Positions 23,571-35,500 of a DNA stretch of 64,000 nt are shown here, in pieces. How positions within the stretch are numbered: position 1 is the stretch's first letter; each line of letters starts with the position of its first letter. Both the position numbers and the translations under genes were made by a program. Origin of the DNA: Echinococcus granulosus (Eukaryota > Platyhelminthes > Cestoda > Cyclophyllidea > Taeniidae). The stretch is from NCBI RefSeq assembly GCF_000524195.1, contig NW_020170441.1:105920-169919 (forward strand). The letters run 5' to 3'. The notes below the pieces were generated by a model. That model was not told the origin of the DNA. It searched no databases and was given only the letters and a program-made list of their open reading frames with translations.

Positions 23571-26500
23571 TCAGTAGGCTTGATGGTAGGCGTCATCTTT
23601 TGCTTCCGACCGATTACTCGCCCTAAACGTCTGTGTCATGTAGGACCTTGACGGATTGTCATTGTGGACATTACTGCTTCTCGGGGCATTTTCTTTTAGT
23701 GGTTGTCGCAGGGATGCCTCCAGATTACCTCCTTCCTCATTTCCATAGTCGTAACCGGATTGAACTATGTTCTCTGGAACGTCAGTCGGTGACTTCCAGT
23801 CCATTATTTGCGCATCCTCTGCAACTTCCGCCCAGTGCTGCTTCTCACCGGATGCAAAGATCGCGTAGAAAGTGACACCAAAGAAGTGGACAGAGCTAGC
23901 CATGATGAAGACCCACATCCACTGACGCTTTGTCTACAAGTCTCAGGAATTATCAATCTCTCTTTTTTATTACAAGTAAAATTAAGGGCTTTTTAGAAGC
24001 AGCTTACCCCTTGAGTGGTTATGTACTCCACAATTACGGGACAAAGAATGCCGGAGATGGTGCCGATGCCATTAGAAAGGCCCATCAAAATACTTGCGTA
24101 TCTTGGTGCGATGTCGAGATGGTTCACGTTGTATCCTAGCAAAAAAAGTACATTAAATATTCCTCATAAGATGATGACTACTGGGTATTTTCCTTCAAAA
24201 CAAGACCTACCTGAAATGGCAAAGCCGCTAAATGAGACAGCCAGGATGAGGGAAGCCATTGCTGTGGTGTAAGAATTCGCAAAAGCCACAATCAACAGGA
24301 AGAAAGCCTCCATTCCGAAGCCTAAAATGGATGATAGTCAGCAATAGTGGGGTAATTTATACTGAGTAATTGCGGATTAGCTTGTAGAAGCACTCCACGG
24401 TAACAAAAAGGCTTCCATGTAAATAATTTACGCAATCCTTTAGTACAATAACCAAAATGGGCTATTTGAAGATCTACCTTCAAAATTAAACATGTTAGAT
24501 CCTAGAAATTGACTACCAAACGCAGAAATAAATAAGGAAATTTATGCCGTATTTAACAAGGGTGCGAGGAGATAAATTTGAATGGTGGGAGCTAGTAACT
24601 AGAACAATAGTAGGAGCAAAGCTACTGTCCAATGACCAAAAAGTTCGNNNNNNNNNNNNNNNNNNNNNNNNNNNNNNNNNNNNNNNNNNNNNNNNNNNNN
24701 NNNNNNNNNNNNNNNNNNNNNNNNNNNNNNNNNNNNNNNNNNNNNNNCCCGTCCAAATACTGGTCTGTGAGGAGTTTTTCACCATTTGCACTTGAGACTG
24801 CGGAGGCGAGGAGGTACTGTTTTGGACGGTAGACAACCGTACGAGATATGAAACAGATGATTGGGACATAACAGCGAGGGAGAAACGAGTGTGACTATGG
24901 GACGTTATTTTGCTTTTAAAGACAAAACGCTTCATAGAGAAGGCACTCACAGGTTTGTTCTCCGTGGAAAAAGGGGAAAATATTGTGATGGTGCCTTTTT
25001 TCAACTAAGAAGATGTTTGTAGATGCTTTTCAAAGTTATTTAATTCCAGTTATAAGAACTGCGTGAACTTGTCTGACTGCCTTAAAGATGCTGACAGTGC
25101 GATGGACACGATTACATATGATGGAGGAATTGGTTTCAAAGGCGTTAGCGACAAAGTTTACTCGATGTTCCAAAATTTGAAAAAATGTAACCAGTTGGCG
25201 ACTTTGGTGTTTCATGCGAGCCTTAATTCAAAAGTACGAGGCTTGGGTAGTGGCAACTATCCTTCTCAATCCGAAACCACAGGGGCTAGATCTGTAAAAC
25301 AATTAATTAACATCAACATCAAATGGATTAGAAATGACCATTTACATGGTAGTCAAAACTGACAAATTAAGATGTAAAAAGTCGCTTTCACGAAAAAAAC
25401 TATTGTAGTGATTTGTGTGGAAAAAGGAGAAGTTAAGTCACTGGGGATATACGAGGTATAGCGGTACGACCGCAATCAATTTCTACTAGCAACGGTTTTG
25501 CATTGCCACATGAGAATAGACAAATTCGATCTAGAGTACTTTTTTTTTAAAAAAAAGCAATCCCTCATGAATATGTAGAGTCACATGTGGTCGGTAATTA
25601 AAAATTCATACAAACTAATGCATTTGTTACACGACAACCCTTGCGCCGTAAAACATTGGCGCCATTCGTCTTTCGCTCACTGCAAAACGCAAAAGTAGGG
25701 AAGCCGCGAGTCACACTGAAATTAAAGTAGTTGGGTGGATTAGTAAACAGTGAGAATGTTTCATAATTGGGCTTATGCGACACTTCTTACGCCATGGTTA
25801 AGGTAACTCAAAGGGGTGGAAGTGTGGATTGCGAGCTCTACAAAGTCGTGTGGCATCACGTCATCTTAATACCGCGGGCAAATCACTTCGAACAACTGTA
25901 CATTTTTTGCATTTTTTTGTGGAGGGTCAAGTTGAAATTGCTGACCCACAGTTAAAGGTAATATTATGCCATTTGTGATTGTCAACTTATCTTTTGTCAG
26001 GCTTGAGTTGCCAAGTTTTACTCCCCCAACTCCTTAATCACTGCCTTCGAATAAACGACTTACCACCGCAGTTGAAGATCTTCCGAACGGCCGTTGTGGT
26101 GAGCGTCCGCTTACGCAGCCTGTCCGCCAGCTGACCGCTGATGGGGACGATGATGGCCATTATCAGGTGGGGCACGGAAGAGAGGACACCTGACTGCAAC
26201 GACACAAAAAACGCCAAATTAGTAGTTGGAGGTACAGATAACGCTTCTTGCATGCTCAGTCCAAGATAGTCTTAAAAAACCTTATAAAGTTTAATGATTC
26301 CATGCTTTCATGCATTTAAACTCAGCGCTGTGAAATTTGGTTATCACCATTTGGAGCCCGCATAGTTTTTAGGTGAGACAATAGCACTGGCAAGTTAATT
26401 TAATTGCTTCTTTTGTGTATCTTCGAAAGGGAATTTCATTACAACTCATGATGTATATTGATTGAACTCAAACTCTAAACTCTAAAAATCTTCTCAAATT

Positions 26501-29500
26501 CGCACTATTTGCTAAAACAATCGCTTTCCACTAGGTGGAGGCTAATTTCTAAATGCAAGGAGGTGGAACCTTGGTAGTTGTAGATTTGGGGTGAATTCAC
26601 TTACTTCAGCAGTAGAGCATTCGAACACTTGTTTCAGATATTTTGGACATTTCATGATTAGTAGAAAGAAAGACCAGCTCCGAGCAATGTTGGCGACAAT
26701 TATGGCGTAGACCGGCATGGAGGTGAAGATTGACTTCCATGGAATGGATTTCTAAAGTTCAATAGCGCTTCTAATCAGAACCATTAGTAGTATCCAGAAA
26801 CTGATCGGTCGTCGCAGCATAACAGAGGTAAGATAAGACATTACTACGTCATATTTCACAGGCACTACCCATCACATGAAGTCAAATACCGTTAAAATTT
26901 ACTTCTTAGCTTCATGAATGTCACATTGTAATACAAATATGGTACGTCAGATTCACTATATCTATTACAAACCCCTACTACTCACTAGACTTGGTGGGAG
27001 GTCAACCTCACCGATGGACTCCTCAATGTAGTCGCGCTCTTCTGCTGAGATTTTTGGATGTGTGGATGGCTTCTCGTAGGAGGTTTTCCAAAACACTGCA
27101 AACCACACCATTCCCAGAATGGCTGCAATGTAATATCACAATATTACCTTCCAGAACACCTGCAAATACTTTGGTGGTAAATGGCTTAAATCGTGAATTT
27201 ATAACTCGCTTTAGTCAAACTACTTCATTCACATCGTCCTGTTTAAAAGATTTGTTTTGGCACATTCGATCTCTAGGGAGTGCCTAATGGAATCGAAAAT
27301 CCTAAAACAAAACTCGAACATAAAAACTATGCTAAAATTGGAATCCTTCTGATAAGGAGACCAGTGGGAATCCTCACCGTAAAGGTAGAAGGGAGACTGC
27401 CAGCCCAAGTATTGCGCAAAGATACCTGATACAAATAGACCCATCACGGCACCGGCGTAGGATCCTGAAAAATTACAAAAAAGAATGCCTCAGTTTTTTC
27501 GGTTTGACTTCGCCCCGAGTTACTACAGTGCTTGGAAATCTCAATGTCAATTCAATCACTTCTGCGTGCGTCTCGAAAATCCAGTTAACAGACCATTCAT
27601 TCCAAACAATTTGAAATGTCACCTACTTTCTGAACTGTAGGTAGATGCTCGAGTTAGTGGTGAATGCTTGCAGCTAGTGCTAGGTCCTAATAGAACATTC
27701 CATTAAGAGTTAAAAATGGATTTCACAATGTTTCCAATCCATTCAAGCGTCCAGCAAAAGTGTCTATGACATTAAAGGCCTATTCAGCGTCACTACTTTG
27801 TTATTGAAGCAGATGGAATGGATTATCGCAAAGGAATAATAAGCTTTTAAGCATTACAATACATAGATAATTAGAAAATCACTTTTACAAGTTGGTTTAG
27901 CACTGTCTTTATTGTGCTGGCTCCTTGGTATATGCGTGCAGCGGTTAAAATGTCTGTCTGTCTGTCTGTCTCAAAATAACTATGTAACGTGAGAAATCCC
28001 CACTATTAGTATGTTCATGATTAATTTATTCACTTTATGAGAGGAAATATGAAATCAAGTTATCATTCAATCTGTCACTTGCAATCAACCACCACTCCTG
28101 CACGTATGATTTCCTTTTGATTAAAATGCGCTTGACAACACTTGAGTGGAAACGGATGGTGCTTTTAAGTGGACCACTTAATAAAATGTTGGGCGATAGT
28201 TCTATGCCCAATGAGAGTAAAAGAAGGTGAGAGGGCAGCAGAGGACACACCGCAGAAGGCGATGGTGGCCAGTCGGGAGCGCTCAATAGGCGGCGCCCAG
28301 TAGCGCCAGATGCCGTGGCACGCAGGATACGAGACGCCCTGAAGCCAATGGAGAATAGCAGGCTGTTAGGCAAGCATTGAGTTTGAAAATTAATCGGAAG
28401 AGCGCTTTTTTGAAGGTGGCAAATCTCCCACTCTAGACCAGCGCTTAACTAAGTTGCCTAATAGGCTGTCACGAGCTTTTCTACCGAACTACTTAAGTAA
28501 GATAGATGCAGATTCCGCTCTTCTCATCACCGTGAGACTTATGAATGTACAACTCTCTGACTTATTAACTTTTCATGAATCTGTCAAGCAGATCTGCTAG
28601 GGTTCATTGTTTGAGTAAATCTGTCAAACCCTCCCCAAAGTAATTATGTCAATGTGAAGTAGAATAAGGATGGAATTCCATGTAAATAGTTACATAATTA
28701 AGAATGAAGTTACTGTGGAATTAGTCGTTTCGACAACAGTGAGAATAACGGCCTGTCCTAAACGCTTTCCCAATTCCCACTAAACGTCAATTAGAACTTG
28801 TGTGTACAAAACCAGTTCGTCCTTAATCAGACAGGATTCGATGTTATTTCATTACGTTTCTGCACCAAAGGACTACAGAGAATATTTACCTCACCTTCAA
28901 GATGGGCTTTAACGTCGTTGTCAAGATCACATTGTGGAACCATTTGACGATGCTGGGCCACATTTCGAAGGAATGAATAGCCGCTGAATTATTGGATGGA
29001 TAGTCAAAGAGATGGAGTCAGAACGGAGAAAACTCACCTCAACAAGTCCCTGAAGCACACGAATGAATGCGACAACGCCATAGGAGCCGCGACAGGCTAT
29101 CGGCACAATGAGATTGCAGAGCGCGCTGCCGCCCACCGCAATGCCAAAGAGGCGGTTGGCAGGAAAAATGGTGGCGATCGCTCCCCCAGGGATCTGAGTT
29201 ATCATATAGCCATAGAAAAAGGCCGACTCCACGAAGCCTCGCTCGCCCGGCGTCCAGTAGAAATTCGGCCTCTATGCAATCAAACCAACACCACTTTAGG
29301 ACAGCCCACCTTCCCTCCACTCGCATTCGCACTAGCATTGCGGCGAGCTCAGTGCATCCGGGTATGGTTTGAAAATAAGCTAGCTAAGTAAATCATTCAT
29401 GCGCATTTTAGGTGGACGGAGGACGTTGGTGATGCATACAGAGGATATTTAATTAATAATTAAAATTCCGATTCACGAAATTCCATTGGTAGGTAGATGA

Positions 29501-32500
29501 GTATTTTCGGGCGCCAGACAGGTTCACCATTCTAGTTTATGTGAAATTTTAGAGTAAACAAACGGTGCTACAGATCTAAAGATGGAATTTTACTTTTTGA
29601 AATCTAAATGGCTATTCTGTTAGTCTATTCTTTTGAAATGAAAGCTTCATTACTGAACCTGATGCCAATTTTTCTGAATTGGTTAGTTGAGTATTAAATG
29701 TCGTATCTTTGCGCGACAACATCGAGGATGGGTTGGTGAGAAAAAACATCCCCTGTATTTATTAACATCGTCTCCGATGGTTGTGTGTGTCTGTCATGTT
29801 CTAAAAAGCAGACCGTCCTTAATTTTTTCCCCACAGAAATATGCCTAGGGCATTCAGTCAAGGTTTCTGTTAAAATGGACCCATTTGAAAAGCATACCAT
29901 CTGTTTTAAGGTGAGCACAAACTTATAACAGTTTGAGCTTTTCACATGCTAAGGTAGTATTTGATCAGTTGCTAAGATGCAGAGTGGGCAGAAACTCAGT
30001 CGTTAATAACGCTAAATACCCGTACATTTCCATTTTAAAGGAAATCAGGAAAAGTTTCCGGACCCACAGCTATTGTTCATCCGAGATCCAGCACCCTTTC
30101 AATGACGAAATCGCAATTAACCACCTCTGAAACTAATCTTGACAAGCCACTCGTCTATTTGCTAAACGTCCACTGTGGTGGATGAGTTGGATGGCGCCGT
30201 TGGTGTGGGGTGTACTTTGAAGGAAAATTTGTAGCTCGTGGCCTCTTAACAAACAAATGGACAGTCGCTCGCCTTTTTAAGTACCACCGCTTCGTTGTTC
30301 TCTGCTCTGTGAATTGTGAATTGGTTTGTGGTGCCAATTCAACTATATTTTACACCAGCAGAAAAACCGGTAGAAATTAGGACGGCTATCTCTTGTTTAC
30401 TTGGCCAGAATTTAATTTAAGGTAGAGATCTGTCAATAAATCACCAAAGGTTTTTATAAATTGAAAATTGCCTTTGAGTAATAGTGCAACGTTAGAGACA
30501 ATTCATGATTAAGACAAATGTGTTGAGGTATATTGGCGAGTTGATTCTTTTAAATAAAACTATACATTCATAGCAAAGAGAGCTACTAGTTCTGGCGGGG
30601 CGAGAACGATACACTTGCCCCAACCGGTGAGATTAATGTCAATTCATGTTTTGGTGGGGAGAGGAATAATGCATCTGCGTTGTCACTGAAGGAAGTAGTG
30701 AATTTGCCATGGACATCTAATGGTATAACTTTAGGCGCTTTTTATTTTGCGGCTTATGTTTACAAAAACATGAAGAGAGTGAGACTGGGCTAATGGAGAT
30801 GCGGACAGAATATGGCGTAGGCTCTCCACCCAATGCGAAATTATTTATAGACGTAAAGGCATGATTCGCCTTTGATCATTTACATCAGCTGGAAAAAAGA
30901 TATATTGAAGTCAAAATGTTGGTAAAACATCTGCGGTGATTAATTACCTACAAGAATTTGTCAAAATTTGTCAGATCCATTGGATGGTGATAATTGAAAA
31001 GCTGCCAAGCAAAAAACCTGATATTAGGTCACCGTACCGGTACACGATTACAACGGGCCTCCCGAATGTCAGAACTAACTTGCATAGTCGTGTGACGGTT
31101 GTATGCATTTCCGCAAAAGACGTATTACGATTAATCTAGAGGATCCGCTGTTGCGGATCGTGTTAAAAAATCACGCATGGGCGACGTCAAGGCGCACCTT
31201 CCCCTGAAACGATCTCGAGTCCAGTCAACGACCCACTCGCATACATGCGAATTCTAATGCCCATTTAATCCTCAAATTGACACTAAACGAAAGGCAAAAA
31301 ATTTTGTTACTATTTTTGTTTGCATCAAACAAATGTCATTTCAGCAGACAACTGATTTTGTCGTTTTTTGGTAATCAAATGGTCAATTATGCATCGTTCT
31401 TTGAGTCAAATAGGAAGGACACAAAACGCCGCTTTCCGTAGTTATCCCCGGAGCTGTGTTTGCCAATTTAGTCATCGGTTTAACTATTTAGTCCATGTTG
31501 AATTCAGCCACAGCTCAGTGGAAGTTTGGCGCCCACTTTACTTTATCCTTCTCCCGTTACCCCTTAAGTTGCGGTAATGCGCGGGTCTTTTGGTGCACGG
31601 TGCTGCCATCAAGCTGAGCAGCAAAGCAGTGTGCCATCTTTTTACGGAATTTCTTGCAAAGCGAGCTATTGCAGTAACGGCATATCTTGACTGAAACTAC
31701 CCAAACCCACAATTGGTATAATGGCATCATCATTATGGTAGAACTTCACTTCATACATTCATTGGGTTCTAAGTTTGTTGGTATGTAGAAAATTAAGGTG
31801 GTAAAAAGGATTGGTGAAACTGATTGGTGATAAATTTTAACAATGCTCTTGATTTGTTAGCAATTAAGTCGACGATGTCAGATGTACCTTAATCGACTTT
31901 GGCTTGACTTCTCAAAGGTAATTCTGACTTCAGAGCCACGAGATCGCATGGGCACCCAGCGATGGCCTAGTTGTACGCGATAAAAACTGCTTTTGGTTAA
32001 GCATTTCATCCCATTATCAGTTTGCTCTCTGATCACTTATTTTAGTAAGGCATGGTTTCACGAGAACGGTTTGTTTTTGTGAGTAAAATCGCCTCAAAAA
32101 GATGTAGCACCAAACTAAAATTCATAGTTGCTCAAATGGAGTGAAAATGCACGCGCCTCCTAAATCCTAAGCGGAATGCCTTCACCCTGCGGGTTAGGGC
32201 ACTTTTAAGAATCTCGGGCTAGATTTAGCTCCTTGGAAGGATATCCGAAGGAGTTTCAGCACCTCAGCCAAAATATCACCCAGACACGGCTGCCATGTGG
32301 TCGAACTGATTGCTGTTTCAGCCAACCCCAAGGTGGGTGGACGGTCCACATCACCAAACTTTGTAGGTGTGATTGTGTGAGCTAATCTGTAACCTCAAAG
32401 TTGTTCGCGTAAGAAAGGGAGCGAATGGGTGTTTGTGGAGGTGAGGCGGTGTACGTGAGAAGACGTTTGGGATGAAATTGCTTTTTTGAAGAAAACACCC

Positions 32501-35500
32501 CCATATGCTAACAATATTAAATAATATTCCAGTTTCGGTCGAGGCACGAAGCCCGGACCAGTAGGCGCAGTTGACTTCTTACCTATCGAAGTGTAGGATA
32601 AAAGGCAGAATTTTTATGCTAAGATGTCTGAATTTCATTAATGAATTTCACAATTTATTATTGAGTGAACTGGTGGGATTCTATTCTCGATTTTCCAATC
32701 ACATTTAATCATTTATCAGTAGTAAATGATACTTTTCTGCGTAGAAATATGTTTGTGAACAGTAATGTCTTTCCGTCATTCTGACATGGTGGTTAGAATG
32801 CCATGAGGTAGTAGCAGATTTCATCACATTTCTGAGTTGCCTGCCATGGTGTAGGTCCACCAGCCGAGCATTTTAAGCAACCCACTTTGAGCGACTAACT
32901 AATCACTCAAAGCGTTGAGGCTCCCTGTTAAAGTGTATAATTAGTATACTTTGGAAAATTTACGTGCCTTAAAGTGGCGTGGAGAGCCGCATTCATCCCC
33001 TCACCAGATTAATAGAGCGGTTGCTGTTTTTTTTTTCAAAACAACTCCCTAATTAATTTGCGCAGTTACCCCACCCAATTTAGCATTGAGGTTAGAACAC
33101 GAGGTTACAAAAAAATGGACTGGACAGAATATCAAACGACCTGTCTTACTCCTGCCTCTGGGAATAAGGAAATTAGAAACATAAAGATGTATCGGTAAAG
33201 GGCTTGTACTACAAAGTAATTATTCTCCATGTAAATGTACAATTTGGTCTTTTGACATTAATGTTTAATTGTTACCATGGCAACAAGTTAGAAAAAAATT
33301 TCAACAGTAGTATTTTTTTGCTCCAACAGTACTTAGTTTCAAACACGCATAATAGGAGTGGCTAATAAGAAACAGTGAGCCCAGTTGGGATATTTCAAGA
33401 CATGGCCACCAGAAATGGGATTCAACACTTTCGTCGGCGCTACTAAATAAGGATAAAACCTCGCTTATCAACACAATAAATTGTCTCCAAATTAGCTCAT
33501 TCTAGCAGGTCATCGCCTAAGTGTAAAAGCATGCAACTGGATCAGGAAAAATCGGGGACTTTGCCTCAATTAGTAAAGTGTAAAGTAGGGTGAGAGCACT
33601 TGGAATAGTCGCACAAGCTTGTAATTACACACTCAAATCGCTGTTTGTTGAGTGTATGTACTCCTAGTTAAGCCTATTATTAAATTGGACTTGCGCATCC
33701 TTTGATTTGCTAGAAACCTAAGATAGACGACGCCTTAAATTACTGCTCTTGACCTCTTTGGAATAGTCACTCCATGCTTGTCTTAACCAATGAGATTATT
33801 TTTAAAAAACAAGACTAGACTTTTCGTTTTCTTCAGTAAGAGCAAATAACGTCTTTCCGGCTTAGCCCGGATTGACCTCAGACGGCAGTATAGTGAGGAT
33901 ACGAGGACTAATCGCCGAATGGACTGAAAGTGAGCGCTGACTAATTCTGTTGGAGACTAAATGTAACCATTTAAGCGTAGGCGACTGTTCAGACTCTATA
34001 ATTAATTAATTCACGTCTAAAGGTAAAACGCTGAGTAAAAATAAAGCAAATTGCTTAATCCTACTCATCGAAGCCTACAAAGCGGCTGATCCACTTTGGC
34101 GTGACGTGATTAAGCTGCCTACCCCGACGATGTCTGCAGCAATGCGATCAAGTTGGCAGCGCGTAGCGTAATTTCAAAACGGTTTTCGTACATCTGGCCT
34201 CCTCAAGTGTGACGACATTGGCGTTTGTGGTCTTGATTAGAATGCCTTTATAAACAGTTTGGTGAAGAGTTCGTGCCATGCTGCAAACCATTCAATAAAT
34301 GGGACCAATAAATTGGAGCATTTTTGCCGCGGTCACACCAGTACCGCGACAAACCACTTCATCATGATGTATTGGCCCGTTTTACCTCGCATTCACTTCT
34401 CATGGAGCTCTGAAGCACGGAGACTAATAATAGCATGTGTCCGCCTACTTTTTCAAGGCTTCGAAGAATCGTGCTTCAGTGCCTCCATTGGACCTCTAAG
34501 TCCAACCCATTTGAGACTTGTTTGACCAGCAGTTTCTGAGGGATGAGAAGAAAATAAATATGGCGTTCTGATGGAAGTAGTCAAGTTAATAAGGCTACGG
34601 TGACCTTTTGGCAGCAACCATTTGAGGCAAATAGGTCTATTTAGCCAAGCCTAACTACTTGTGTTTTCTAGCCATCTCATCATTTTAGGAAAATTTAAAA
34701 AGGAGCCTCAGTAGCACATGAGATTTTTAATTTTGTGCAGAAAATATTCCCGGAAATCGCAGCTCTCGAGAATTGAGTGTGCTGCTATTGTGGGTGTGAA
34801 GCAGTGATGCGTAGCACCACCACTCTCGTCCATTTCACTGAATGTGGCAACTAAAGGAGAGACCATGCCTGCACTTTATTTTACTCATTCTCCTCTAACT
34901 TGATACTTGGACACATGCTCATGTTTCATATCAAATGGTCATATTTCTTATGATTGGTCTTCGAACTGTACTGAGCGTATTTCCATCAAAACAGGCCTTT
35001 GGGGAAAACGCTTGCAGACAAATTCGAACAATTATATCCCCATCAATGACGTAAATGCCGACACTATATGATGATGCATCAAAATAAATATGAGATAATT
35101 AAGGAGAGTATTGAGATTTTAAGTTTTAGCATCGCTATCCTTCGATCCCGCCGAAAAGAATGCAAAGTCGCCCCAACGGTATGTGATCCCAATTGGGGTT
35201 AAGGTCATCAAACCCAGCTTAGAATTATTAGAGGACGGCACAAATTTCTGACAGATCGGCTCTCAATTTCAAAATCTGTGATTTCACATAACGTTCCACA
35301 TCCTCCATCTAATAATTATGCTTTGAATGAATGCATAGTGAAAAGCGGCTTCATTCTATGGGCCTATGGAAGGATGCCGAGACACTCCTTAGTCTGTTGG
35401 GGCTGTAACTATGGCGCAGTTGGCACTTCTTCATCATTGGCCTAACCAAAAAGCATTCATACTTAATTGGAGGCTTTGGGACAAGTAGTGGCAAAATCAA

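Noticed and set aside
24544..24795. Open frames spanning the run of N
   Set aside because: They are artefacts of translating the gap.
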